Positions 51,083 to 63,775 of a stretch of DNA of 64,000 nucleotides are shown one piece after another. The stretch is from positions 2,876,501 through 2,940,500 of the forward strand of contig CM027377.1 in assembly GCA_015680905.1 (NCBI GenBank), in the 5' to 3' direction. The position numbers were made by a program, and so were the translations under genes. The notes under the pieces were generated by a model that worked only from the letters and a program-made list of their open reading frames with translations, was not told the DNA's origin and ran no database searches. This DNA comes from Coptis chinensis. Taxonomy: Eukaryota; Streptophyta; Magnoliopsida; Ranunculales; Ranunculaceae. Every line of letters starts with the position of its first letter. The first letter of the stretch is position 1.

Positions 51083-54000
51083 ATGTCTCACTTTATCAAA
51101 CTCGAAGACTCCCCCATGTTCAGAAAACAGGTCATCTCTTTCTCTATCTAATTATTTTTTTTTTCTAGTTATAATTTGAGCTCACGTACGAATTATTATA
51201 AAATTATTTGCAGTTACATTTTCTTGAAACAACAACAGACGAATTAAAAGAACGGTGCCAAAGACTATTGAAAGGATGTAAAAAATATGTGTGAGTTGGC
51301 CATGCTTTAATTTACGTGCTGAAATAATGACACGAGAAAAAAAGTGTTAATTAATTAATACATTTGTTAATATGTACATACAGAGCAGCTATTGGAGACG
51401 CATGTGATGCCGACGTTGCTTTTGCTGATTGTTTAGAAGAATTTGGAGCTGGGCGTGATGATCCTGTCAGTGTATCCATTGGAGGTTGTTATTCAGTATG
51501 AGGATTTTTTTTTGGTTTGGTTTAATTGTTTGATGGCAATGAATTTATGTCGTTGTAGGGCCGGTTATATCTAGGTTTGTTACCACGCTTCGTGAGCTTG
51601 CTACGTACAAGGAACTTCTTCGTTCTCAGGTAGGTGACTTGTTATGCTTAATGACTTGGATTAACATATGCCTAACTTTTGGATATTAAATTTCAGGTAG
51701 AGCATATGTTAACTGAGCGTTTGATGCAGTTCTTGACTGTTGACCTTCTTGGTGCGAAGGTAATACGCTATACTATACTATATTCTCTTTCTCAAATTGG
51801 TCCTAGTAACATATGATGATGACTTTTGTTTGTAAGATGTCTTTTATTTTTGTCAGATCATAGTCTCACATGATTCTTTACTGATGATTCTTTATCAGGA
51901 TATTAATACCTGAACTTAATCCATGAATCTGGTAGCTTTGTCTGTTAAAACTTCCATAGAATTTGTGTCATATTCATTTCTACCCAGATCAGGATAGTAA
52001 TACCTGAACTTATACTTCGTGAAAATATGCAGTTATTTCGAAGGAAAAGTTAGTTTAGATCCTGTCAATTCTATTATTGTGAACAGAGATATTCATTGAA
52101 CTTATACTTCGTAGGAGAGCCGCCGACACTTTGACAAAGGTACCCATGTTTATGATCAGGTACTCTTTTATTCTTATCATATATGTTAATAAGAGTTGCT
52201 AGTGAAAATTTAACGATTTCATCCTTTGCTAGTGAAAATAAACATTTCATCCTATTGATATTTGATACATGACTAGGCACGTGAAAAGTTCATGTCATTA
52301 AAAAAAGGAGCACGGGCTGATATTGTTACTGAATTAGAAGAGGTATGCTTTTGTCATTTCAGTGTATCTCAGCGTGCAACATTTGAAATTGTTGATCCAA
52401 TTCCTCATTAGGGAGATATCCTTACTAAGAAGCATAAGAAATGTGATTATGTTTGTAATTAGACCTGCAGAATTCATATGTAAGTCTAAAACTTGTTTCT
52501 GGTAAAATTGCAGGCCCTGCACAACTCAAAGTCATCATTTGAGAAATGCCGCTTCAATTTAGTATGGGTTCCATCTATGCAATATCTTCATCTGTTCTTC
52601 AATGTTTTATTTCTTTCATTTGGTTGGTCTTTCTGGTTTTAAGGAGCTGTTCTGTGTGGTTTAAGAAATTCAGGTAAATGCACTCACAAATATTGAAGCA
52701 AAGAAAAAGTTTGAATTTCTGGAGTCTGTCAGTGCCATAATGGATGCTCACATGAGATTTTACAAGCAGGTACACAATGAACTGTTATTGACATATTCTT
52801 CTTTCAGTTGTTACTAAGGCCATCAATGTAGACTGAACGTGTTTGATGTTTTTGTCTTCTAGGGATATGGATTGTTAGGCCAACTTGAGCCACTTATTCA
52901 CCAGGTAATAGCTGTTTTAATTGGTTTAAGAAGGTCCAAATGCGAACAGAGACTGTTGCACAAGGCCACCGGATGCAAATATAAAATCAATATGTCTATG
53001 TCCGCGATCATAGACATATTGGTTTTAAATTATTGGTGCAGAGATTCAATGTAACATGTTATAACGAAAATTATAGGAAGCTTTCTCCAGTGTCTTTAGT
53101 TGGGGGGGGAGTCGTCAGAGTAGAGAATGTAAGGTGGATGGGCATGCATCTGTTTCCTCATGGTACATCAACTTATATACTAATTGATAAAAGAAAATCA
53201 GTTCCAAAGTAAGAATTTAAATTAAATAGAATTGTAGAGCTCTTCCTTTGCTGAGGTTTTAAATTAAGCGTCCGACCAATCAATTTGGGATCTTCCCACA
53301 TTGCAAGTTTTTGCCATGTCCAAACCTGTTCACTAGATACTTGACAGATTGTTCCTTTCCCATCCATTATTGCTTTTAAAGCAATGTGGACTCAATCGTC
53401 TTACCTTGTTCCTACAACCACCTTTGTCAGTCGATAAATTTATTTGAATGAAAGGAAAGTGAGTGAGACGTAATACTATATTGAGTTACTTAGTATGAAT
53501 GAGTGTTGGTGACACCATTGTGATGAATATAAGAGAAATTGCTTTTCTTGAAGGCAGATATTAACGTATACGCTACAATCAAAAGAAATGTCTAACATCG
53601 AACAAGACAAACTTGCAAAGAGGATTCAAGAGTTCAGAACCCAAGTTGAGCTAGACAATTTGCGAGCTTCCAGTAATGTGGTGACTCCGACTAGTGACCA
53701 TGGTTTTCACGTTTCTCGTACAAATTCTTACAAAAACATTGAGGCCCTAATGCAGTCTGCCGCAAAAGGGGAGGTAATTTGTTTTACATAATATTTACTG
53801 CAGATCTAAAATGAATTTGAGCACATTCATGTTTATCACCAATGGATTTCCTGTGACCCATAACTCCCCTCAGATCATTCTCCCCTCTACTTCTCAGTAA
53901 ATTTATAGCTTTTGCATTGAGATTGACATAATTTATCATATTCTTGTTTTTGTGTCTCCACTGACTGGCTTAAGCTGTTTCTTTGTTTTCAGGTCCAGAC

Positions 54001-57000
54001 AATCAAACAAGGGTATCTCTTGAAACGGTCTTCTAGTTTAAGGGCAGATTGGAAGAGAAGGTTCTTTGTCCTTGACAATCATGGGACTTTGTTCTATTAC
54101 AGGAATAAGGGGACAAAAACAGCGGTATGCTGCCTGGTTATAATTCCTCCACGCCACCTTATCTTTCTATGTCTCTGTGTTTGTGCGCATGTGTGTGTGT
54201 GTGTGTGTGTTGGGGGGGGGGGGGAGTGTTACGTATATGATCCGTGTGTGATGAGAAGTTTGGGTTCTTGTCCCTCTGTCTGTTGGTAGTGGAATGTTGT
54301 AGCCAGTATCTTAAAAGGGTTGTTTTGACTTCAGCCCCCACTTTTTAAATAAGTTAGGAATAATAACCCCTCTTCATTGAATATTAGAAATGAGTGAATG
54401 ACAGCCCAATTTTATCAAATGTGTGGTTGTAAAAAAATTGGAAGGAAAGGAGTTTTTTCAAATCATGGGGTTAATTGACATGGAGTTCACATACTTTTCA
54501 TTTTGTTGCCTTCTTTTAGCTTCATGTATCTTAACATTTTATCGGAGTCTTGAATCTTGATTTATGTTATCTCCATCAATGTGATCCACAATCAGTGGAT
54601 CTGTTAGTAAAATCTTACGATGCAAATACTTCCATGTATGCTACCAGGGTCCTCAATCGTATCAATCAACTGGTACATCTGAATATGGAGGTGGCATGTT
54701 TGGTAGGTTCAAACCAAGACACCATAGGGCCTCATCTCTGGGGGACGAAAACCTTGGGTGCCGTACTGTTGATCTTCGTACGTCAACAATAAAGATTGAT
54801 GCAGAGCATACGGATCTGAGACTGTGCTTCAGAATAATTTCCCCATCAAAAGCTTACACATTACAGGTACGCTTTCGTAGTTTGAAGATATCATGATTTA
54901 AAAGGTCATCTATGTTGATCAACAATTTCTGAACAGCTCAATCATATTTATGTTTACATCTCAAAGCAGTGGGCCACCACTATGCATGCTCAAACAGCTT
55001 TTTGCTTCACCAACCATCCGGTCTACGCATCATATGTGGAAAATTCTATTTCTTAAATATTTGCCATTGGAAAAGCCAATCAAACATTTTTAAGCTGTTC
55101 AGCAATGTGGTGATCATTCCTTTGGCTATGAATTGCTTACACACTAGTGGTTAAGGGATTTTTTTAGAGAGTGTCAGCAGATCAAGTTCTTAGTGTTGGA
55201 TATGCTATACATAATCCTATCTTTTCTGCTCTTAAATTTTCTGGCAGGCTGAGAATGAAGCAGATAGACTGGATTGGGTTGAGAAAATCAGGGGAGTTAT
55301 TGCTTCACTCCTAAGTTCTCCATTCCTAGAGAAGGTTGGTTACTTTCCTTGTTTCCATCTTCTACAGAAGCATGATATGGTTTTGTAGTTTAGTTAAAAA
55401 ATAAATCTCGTTAACAAGGTTTGTTGGATCAATGCAATTCTTGTTTTGAATATAAGGATGCGAGTATCAACAAAAATGCTGATGGTGGTGATTGCGAGTC
55501 TTTGTTAGTGGATGGTCCTGTGAGCTCAGAAGATGAGATGAAATTCAGAGGACAGGGTAGTGTTTCCAGAATTCTCAGAGAAATTTCGGGCAATGATCTT
55601 TGTGCAGAATGCAGTGCTTCTGAACCTGAGTGGGCATCTTTAAATCTCGGTATTCTTTTATGTATTGAATGCTCTGGTGTTCATCGAAACCTTGGAGTTC
55701 ACGTCTCAAAGGTGTGATATCTTCTGAAGTAAAATACAGTCCACATTGTCATTCTCCTTCACCTATATGGAAACATGACAATGTTTCTATTTATAGCTAC
55801 GGTCCTGCGTACCTTCACATTTTAACATCTTATAAGTTCACCATTGGTCTGCTTATAATTGCCATCAATTGCGAACTTAATGATGAAACTATATCATCTA
55901 CACTTTAGTTTTAACTTAGAATATTGGATCTTTTCACATTTCTCTGATTGTGTTTTGATACTATGACAGTGCCCTTTTATTTGTTGTAGCTGCGATTTAG
56001 TACTCATCTGAAGCACATTTTATTTTTGTGCGGCAGTATGACCTAAATTTTTCTCCATCTACTGCAGGTGAGATCAATAACATTAGATGTCAAGGTCTGG
56101 GAGTCCCTATCTTGGATTTATTTAGTAACCTGGGTAATTCTCACTCTAACTCTGTGTGGGAGGAACTACTTCAACTTCAGAATCAAAGGTAATATATCAT
56201 GAGAAAAGGAAGCCCTAGAAACACATCGTGTACATGATAATATGATATCTTTCCTTATTATCTAAATTTGTCTTGGAAACTGATGACGAGGAGTGAATAT
56301 TCACATTTATACCACTCTACTGACGATAGGATGATATGACTTCTCTTAGAATAAACCGTTGGTATGAGTAGCACAATTCCTGCTATCTACTGTAACCATA
56401 GAAACTTTTTCAGGTAACTGTATCACACATAAATATTCCTAATACTTAATGACATAAAATTTCTTCTTTCCTGTGCTTTATTGAGTATACTGATTATTGC
56501 TCGTTTCAAAGTGTGGATTGAAATTTTGTAATGTATTATCCATAACCAAATTATGGTAGGAAAGCACATAGTACATCTAGAGGATGTCATCTTGTCTTGA
56601 AAGCATCCTTAATTCGCATCTTGGACCTACTTGAATAAAGTGACAACGTTTTGTACTGTAGGTTTTACACCTCGACTTTATCTTTATGGGCTTCTCTATT
56701 TTTCAAAATGGTATGTTTCTGCATTGTTGAAAATTGTGGTTTCACTCGCGGCTATGCAGAACAGATAAATCAGATGCAAATTTGTCGATTACAAAACCTG
56801 GACCTAGAGATGCCATTCTGACAAAGGAGAAATACATTCAATCAAAGGTTCTTATTTGAACTCACTCTGATATTCTTATGATTTCCAATGTAGTTTATAT
56901 TTGATATACATACACCCATGCTCACGCACGAAGGTTAGGGATAGAGATTCTTGTAGGGAAAACATTTAGTTGAACTGTCTAAATCTTGTTATCTGTATGT

Positions 57001-59712
57001 CGGCTTTAATTGTAGCTTATTTACAGCCTTCGCTTATCAATTTCTTGGAAAAAGGAGTAATTTTTTCTTTGTTATTTTATTTTTTTTTTTCTTTTTGTTC
57101 TCATAATGGAACCTGAAAACCTAGTACGATGCTATGACAAAATAATGGAAGCCACAAAATGATAAGAGGACTTGGGTGTATTTCCCGTCAAAGACTCAAT
57201 AGTCTGTTTGTTTTTGTAAAAGAAGTGAAGGAAAGAAAAGAAGTATAAGAAGTGTTATTACATTCTACAATTTCAAATTCAAAAATTTCCTTGGAAAAAA
57301 AATAAATCTAGAATTTCATGACAATTATCTCTTGGTGCTTTCCACTGTACATTTTAGCTGTAGAATGATAAAGCCATGCCCTTGAATTTTCTTGCACTTT
57401 TGCAGTATGTTGAAAAACTTTTTGTCATAAAAGCAGCAGCCTATATCGACGCACCTTCCCATGCCACTCGCATTTGGGAAGCAGTTAAGAGTAGTAACTT
57501 ACAGGCAGTGTACCGTATCATTGTGACATCAGATGTGAATATTAATACCAGCTATGAACAAGTAGATGGTAGTGATTGTTATCATGCACCAGATTCAGAG
57601 GATGATCCTACAGTGTGTCAGAGAATCAAGGATTCTGGTGAACCAGCAAACTGTTTGCAAGGCTGCTCCTTGCTGCATTTGGCATGTCATGTTGGTAACA
57701 TTGTGATGCTTGAGCTGTTGCTACAGTTTGGTGCTGACATAAATCGTCGCGACTTCCATGGAAGAACTCCTCTCCACCATTGCATTGCCAAAGGGAACAA
57801 CTTACTTGCAAAATATCTTCTTAGAAGGTAATACATCTATTTTAAAGTAAAGGATCAATACATATGTTGCCCCATAAGAATGAAATTTCTGCAGGGAGAT
57901 GGTGTTGGAATTCCCTTGAGGCATTTCAACCTACTTATGAAGTTATGAGTAATGAAAATGAAGAAGAACATTGAGTGTTTTCTTCATTTTGTGCTTTGGT
58001 GATAGTTCCACATCGGTAAGCCACCACTAATCTTGCATGTATTTCTAGACTTTCTCTAGCATAAGGGCGTGCCCTTAGGGTACAAAGGCTTTTGTGTTAG
58101 GAGGGAGGACCACTAATATTGCATGTATTTCTAGACTTTCTCTAGCATAAGGGCGTGCCCTTAGGGTACAAAAGTTTTTGTGTTAGGAGGAAGACGCGTA
58201 CACAAAGCCACAGATACAAAGCCACAGATGCACCTGCCCGCACCGAGTCGCGTCATGTCGGGCTGGGTTTGGGTTCAGGCTTGGGCTTGGGATTCTTGTG
58301 TGTGACAAGTTAGTGAGTAATGGGCTTGGCCAATTCCCTAAAGTTTTTCTTTTGCTTGTCCACCAGGTTTCGGTCTACAGTAGGTTTCTAAAATTGTTTT
58401 CAACAACTGAACCGTTTGGATCTCTATAAAGGCAGGACTAGCGTCTAGATCTTTTACTGCGTGATAAAACCCTAGCTTCATCTTTTCTCTTCTTACTAAA
58501 AGCCGTTAGAGAGAGTTGTTTGCCGTTCTAGAGATAAGCTTGTTTAAGTGCATATCAGTCTTCTGTATACCATTGTATCCTGTGAAGAAGACGCCTGCTG
58601 TAGTCTTTCTACACCGTTCGAATGGGGCGAAATATTTCCTTAAGGACAGTGTCTAACATGCCTTGGTAGTTGTTGTTTCTTCAGTTTTCATCTTCTTCCT
58701 ATTTCCAAACACCGGTTCTAACAATCTTAAGGAGACGAGGACTGAAGAACATATTTCCTAATTCCCTTTCAAACGGTGCAGAAAGGCTAAAACAGGCATC
58801 TTGCTCACAGGATACAATGATACACAAAAGACTGATATGTACTTAAACATGCTTCTCTCTAGAACGGCAGACAACTCTCTTTAGTGGCTTTTTAGTAAGA
58901 AGAGAAAAGATGAAGCTAGGGTTTTATCATGCAGTAAAAGATCTAGACGCTAGTCCTGTCTTTATAGAGATCTAAAACAGTTTTAGAAACCTACTGAATT
59001 ATTAGAAAGACTGAAGCCTAGTGGACAAGCAAAAGAAAAACTTTAGGGAATTGGCCAAGCAAGCCCACTACCCACTAACCTGTCACACAAAGAAGCCCAA
59101 TCCCGCCCGAACCTGACACGTCACGATCGCGACTTGGCTTGGCTTGGTTTCGGTGCGAGCGTGCGAGCGTGTGTGGCTTTGTGTGCGTGCTCCTCTAACA
59201 CAAAAACTTTTGTACCCTAAGGGCATGCCCTTATGCTAGAGAAAGTCCTAGATATATATGCAAGATTAGTGGTGGCTTACCAATGAGGGACTATCACCAA
59301 AGCACAAAATGAAGAGAACACTCAATGTTCTTCTTTTTCATTTTGCACACTCATAAGTAGGTTGAAATAACTCAAGGGAATTCCAACAGATGATACTATG
59401 TAATCTTTTGTATTTTGTAAGACACAGACTCTTGTTAGGCTAGTGTATGTGGAGTAAGCACAATCTATAACCACAATAGCACACCTCCTTTATTTTGGTT
59501 TACAGCTTGTGAGTTTAGAAGGAAAATGTTTTTTTTTTTTTTTTTTTTTGCCAGAGATTTTCTTCTTAGTTATATCTATGCATGTTTTTTTTATCAGGGG
59601 AGCGCGCTCTTCTCTCAAAGATGGTGGAGGCCTAAGTGGACTAGAGAGAGCCATGGAAATGGGGGCCATAGCAGATGAAAAGCTATTTATTTTGCTTACC
59701 AAGAGCGAGTGA
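51083..59712 (+). CDS. ACAP-type ARF GTPase-activating protein (AGD2/AGD4-like), one-base frameshift in exon 16
   Basis: Nineteen exons: 51083-51130, 51214-51290, 51384-51484, 51559-51629, 51697-51759, 52115-52159, 52277-52342, 52514-52561, 52674-52769, 52863-52904, 53558-53773, 53993-54124, 54648-54866, 55248-55338, 55419-55711, 56068-56188, 56760-56847, 57406-57827 and 59598-59712. The product would be 784 residues: BAR domain (1-240), PH (about 292-440), ARF-GAP zinc finger C500-X2-C503-X16-C520-X2-C523 with catalytic Arg 528, and ankyrin repeats (from about 690). Such proteins turn off ARF GTPases on curved membranes in vesicle traffic. Exon 16 lacks one base at about 56104-56106 (after VKVWE): the expected ILDLF is in the next frame, and exon 17 joins correctly only if the base is counted. 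As written, translation ends at TGA 56819-56821, losing the ankyrin part. The exon 14 donor (55339) is the least certain border. The last intron holds a large insertion (57903-59388). Confidence 0.9.
54190..54223. repeat. (TG)n followed by poly-G in ARF-GAP intron 12
   Basis: About ten TG units then a run of 12 or so G. A likely replication-slippage site, and an error-prone place for sequencing. Another G run lies at 53102-53109. Confidence 0.85.
57903..59388. mobile_element. Large inverted repeat built from two LTR-like arms in the ARF-GAP last intron
   Basis: The ends are TGTTGGAATTCCCTTGAG and its exact inverse, with terminal TG and CA as in LTRs. Arms of roughly 650-740 bases (57903 to about 58640, and inverted 59388 to about 58750) match along their length: GCATAAGGGC(G/A)TGCCCTTAGG, TAGATCTTTTACTGC, AAAACCCTAGCTTCATC and others. 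The left arm has an extra internal tandem copy of about 83 bases (58038-58200). Flanking bases GATGG (57898-57902) and GATGA (59389-59393) match 4 of 5, fitting a 5-bp site duplication of the whole unit. No gag or pol. Confidence 0.82.
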
Positions 59713-60470
59713 AAACGGAAATTACCTCCCAAGTCCTGACTGTTGTATGTCCATTGCCATCTCTCATCTCAGTGATTCTACTAATTTTCAGAATTTGTTT
59801 ATTGTGGTTGACATGTTGTATCCATTTGCAAATACGTGAGTATAATTTCTGGTCAACCTCCTTTTTAATGGGACTGATTTTGTCCTCAAGGCAGGGTGAC
59901 AGTATATTTGGACTTGAATAAAAGCCCATTGGTTCGAAATTCGGATCTATAAGCCAGAATAACTTGGAGGTGTGTTCGGATTATTTCCCGTTCTACTTCA
60001 CCCTTGTTTGTATATGGCGAATAAACTTTTTCATTGAGTTTCTAAACAATTTCTTTCCTTCAATCGTCCTGATGATTGTGTTGTGATGATTGACTTAAAA
60101 CAAGATGGTTTTACGAACAAAAAAGAAAAGGAGGTAAAATCACCATTCTCCAAAAGAGTGAAAAAAAAGAAGCCAAACCTTGGTTATGGTTTTGCAAACC
60201 GAGCAAGCAGCCATAATACACGAGGTAGACGCGTGCAAGTTTCGCGTGAGGGCAATGGAATGGGCTTTGGACTCTTTATAGGATCAGAGAACAGTACCAT
60301 AGGACAGAATTGGAGATTAATTTAGCTTTTAGTTTGGGTGGCAGATAATTATGGCTGAAGGAGTTGAAGCCCTGAAGGACAAACTGGGTTGACCACTGCT
60401 TAAAGACTATATTACCCCCATTTAAGTTTTTATCAGTTAAATCAAAATTCTACGTGATTTTTCAAATTTG
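59713..60470. other. 3' flank of the ARF-GAP gene
   Basis: Presumed 3' UTR and beyond. The open frame at 60083-60325 (basic, KKEKEVKS, KRVKKKKPN) has no recognised domain, and I do not call it a gene. Confidence 0.4.
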
Positions 60471-60540
60471 TTTTTGACTCTCAGCACACTCACATTTTAT
60501 GTTAGGACTAACATGAGAAATTTAATTTATTTCATGTTGT

Positions 60541-60860
60541 ACACATGTATAGTGGTATTTGCATGTTTGTTGGACACATATACTGGTGTATGCATGTGTA
60601 GTAGTAATGTTTGCATGTTTGTTGCACATATGCATAATGATGTGTGCATGTGTTGTATACACATATATAGTAGTGTTTGTATGTGTGTTATGTACATATA
60701 TAGTAGTGTTTGCATATGTAGTATACACATGCATAATAGTAGTTGCACGTGTGTTATGCACATGCATAATGATGTTTGTATGTGTGTTATACACATGTAT
60801 AACGATGTGTGCATATTGGTATACACATGCAATTTATATTATATATGCATAGTGGTGTTT
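60541..60860. repeat. ~33-bp minisatellite, about nine units
   Basis: The word ACACATG(C/T)ATA(A/G)T recurs at about 60541, 60574, 60625, 60659, 60693, 60725, 60759, 60789 and 60820, alternating with GTTTG(C/T)ATGTGTGTT. Spacing is 30-34 bases, with one of 51. Because the period is a multiple of three, all frames stay open on both strands, producing Cys/Met/His-rich pseudo-proteins of 11-residue period. Confidence 0.9.
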
Positions 60861-61189
60861 GCATGTATATCAAAGAAGGTCATAATTGGTATTAAGAAAA
60901 AATAATTTGCTGACTTCATCCCAAAAATGTCCTTATAGCGAAATTATTAATGATAGATGATGATGTCAGCGCGTTTTTGTCTTAAAACCGTAATTATTGG
61001 TCAACCATACCTAAAACTGAAATTATTGGTCAATTTAAGTGTTTGGGCCTAAATCTTTGTTATAGAATCAATTTCACGGTCCAGGTTTCCTAAGTGCACA
61101 CGTGTTTATTTTCCTGACCCACTCAGTGCTTATTTCCCACGCTACGTGACTCTTATATATAAAAACAAGCAGACAATGGGTTTAATCTC

Positions 61190-61790
61190 CCTGGTACTTA
61201 AATGGTTGCACAAAAACCCCCTGTAAGCGAACAAATGCATAAAACCTCCCTATTATTTAAAACATAACATCAAAGTCAAAACAGACCAAAATATCCCTGT
61301 GAAAACCGGGCTGACATCATCAATCTTTACTTATAATTTTGGCTTAAGGACAAACCGGGCTGACGTCATCTTATGTAAATTTGTATTTACATATGACAAT
61401 ATAAAATTACACAGTCTTCTTAACCTATTTAAATTTAAATTTTTATATGAAATTTTTTTTCATAGGAAAATTTAAATTTATATTTTGTCTGTTGTCATCG
61501 GAAAATTTTTAATCCCAAAAGTTACTATGTAAATTTGAGTTTTTATAGCTCCAATGACTATGCAAATATAGTTTTACATATATATATGACTATGTAAAAA
61601 TACATTTACATATAGTCGGGAAATTTTCAATCCCAAAAGGGTAAAAAAAGAAATAAGATAAAATGGGAAATAAAAATAGACTAGATTTTATCTCTTTTTG
61701 GGAAAACAGGGAAGTTATTTAACGAGACCTAAATAATAGGGAGGTTATGTGATATGGGTCGATGGGAGGGAGTTTATACTCAACTGAGTT
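61190..61790. mobile_element. Foldback-like element
   Basis: Left AAACCTCCCTATTATTTAAA (61246-61263) is mirrored by right AAATAATAGGGAGGTTA (61731-61747). TGTAAATTTGTATTTACATA-type words and AATCCCAAAAG repeats lie inside. Limits are approximate. Confidence 0.5.
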
Positions 61791-63770
61791 AGAACCAAGG
61801 GGCTGAGCCTCATTTCTTGTAAAAACAAGTCCTCAAGATACACAGGAAAAAAAAATCCAATAGGAAAAACAACAACATTAGTATGGGTATTTTTAGGGTT
61901 TTGTATATGGGCCCAAAATAGGCCCAAACCTTTAAAAAAGAGTAAAACCCACCCGAGCGCGCTCAAATAATTTTTTTTTGAGCTTTTCTTCCATGCGCAA
62001 TCCCTTGAATGCCCTTAATACGCACAATTATGGGCCACATGATCTGCAGATTCTTTTGTAAAACCAAACTGTATTACTGGATGATCAGGTTACCATACAA
62101 TCGCACAATTGATAGTTTGCTACTATCAGATTTACCCTCACTCGTCTTTTGTGCTCCAAGTTCTCCCTTTCGTGGTTTTCTCTTCTCGGTAGTATGCCTT
62201 CTCAATCTTTCTCTCCCCGACTTTTCCTTTTCAATCTCCTTTCTCGCCATAACATTTGACTCATATTGCCAAATATCTTCTTCTTCTTTATCTATGTTCT
62301 CTTGCGATCATTTTTTCTTACCCTTAGATTTGAAAGGTATCATCAAATTCAGATAACTAGTTTATTCATCGTATTCAGTGATTTGTCCAATTATCTACTC
62401 ACTATATACGAACAATAGAGTTGAACTTATCAAATTCTATATATTCTATTGAGTTTTTTTTTTTAAAGAAAGAGTCATTTCTATTTATTTCCACTAAATT
62501 TCAACACATTCTTACTATAGTTTTAACCAAAAATTTGCATTGGGTTCAATTAGATTAGAAGGTTTAGAGCAATATTAAATTTGCATTTCTTGGTTATGCA
62601 CTTTCGTCAAGCTTACTATCTTTAATTAACAAATTCAAATCAAGGCAACAACACTTTCTATTGATGAAATTTATCAGATATGGTTTTACGAAGGAGAAGA
62701 TGTTTGAGGAGAATTAGTAGCGGAGGCAGGGAGAAGTCCCATTTTAGATTAAATTAAAAAACATATTTCTAACGTTTTATTCCAGTTTTAGCCTTTACCT
62801 AGTTTTTCATCTTTGTGATGATCGATGGCAAATCTACGGTCAATTTTGCTGCGCATTGAGATGCATATAAACTTGCGCGCATTGTAGATTTGGTCACTTG
62901 GCGCGGTTTATCCAAAACCGCGTCATTTTATGTCAACTATTTGATATTGCTCCTGAAGTTAGTTGGTATTTTTTTGGTTTGGTTCAAATATTTGGTGTTT
63001 TCTTGGTTTATCTCCTAAAGATGCTATTAGCTATTGAGAAAGAATTTGGGATTGAGACGGAAGAATTTAGAGGTAAGAAGATGCTAAATTTCTTATCTAT
63101 TATCAAAGTTACCCACGTTTATATAGTGGATGAACAAACCCTTGACAATTCGGCTACAATTCTAAAACTAATACTTAAAATAAACTAACTAAACTTCAAT
63201 TGAAATAGAAATATCTAACTTAATAATACTTCATAAATAAGAACCAAGGATCCTAACAAAATGTGGGTGGAGTGAAAGGCTTGCAAGTTACTAAAACGGT
63301 TCGGGTTTGGAACCGGATAGGACTAACGGGTCACTGTTCACCAAAACATTCTCTTTATAGTAGTAAGATAGTAGTAAGATGAATGAATAATTCCATCGTT
63401 CCATGTCTGTTTTATCACTTTGTGCCATGGTGACGTCACGAAAACTTACCAGCGCAGTTAAATCCTGATTTAGGGGCAATTTCTGATCAAATTACAGTAT
63501 GCATATACCATTGGCTGTGCCTGAACTTGCAAACATTGGATTCTTTTAGCAACCTGCGGACTTTTGAACTTGGTTCATTTGCAATTATCAAATCAAGAAA
63601 CTCCATGATCTAATCTAACTATTTTTATGAGAATTGTTCGGTGAACAATATACTTTTCCAATTATATCCCTATCCGGTTTCAATTATTACGATTATGGTC
63701 ATAGAGATATTTTGTAATAACATAGGTGAGAGAGGGGTAAAATTGTCATGTAAAATTCAGACGTTTCTCT
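61791..63770. other. Gap without recognised genes
   Basis: Short open frames only. GCGCGGTTTATCCAAAACCGCG at 62899-62920 is a palindrome-like site like those at 12435-12560. No gene or RNA was recognised. Confidence 0.4.
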
Positions 63771-63775
63771 TTACT

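Noticed and set aside
60083..60325. 80-residue basic open frame after the ARF-GAP gene
   Set aside because: Lys-rich, no recognisable domain, lies in the presumed 3' flank.
60468..60905. 145-residue plus-strand open frame rich in Cys, Met and His
   Set aside because: It is a reading of the 33-bp minisatellite; the opposite strand is open as well.
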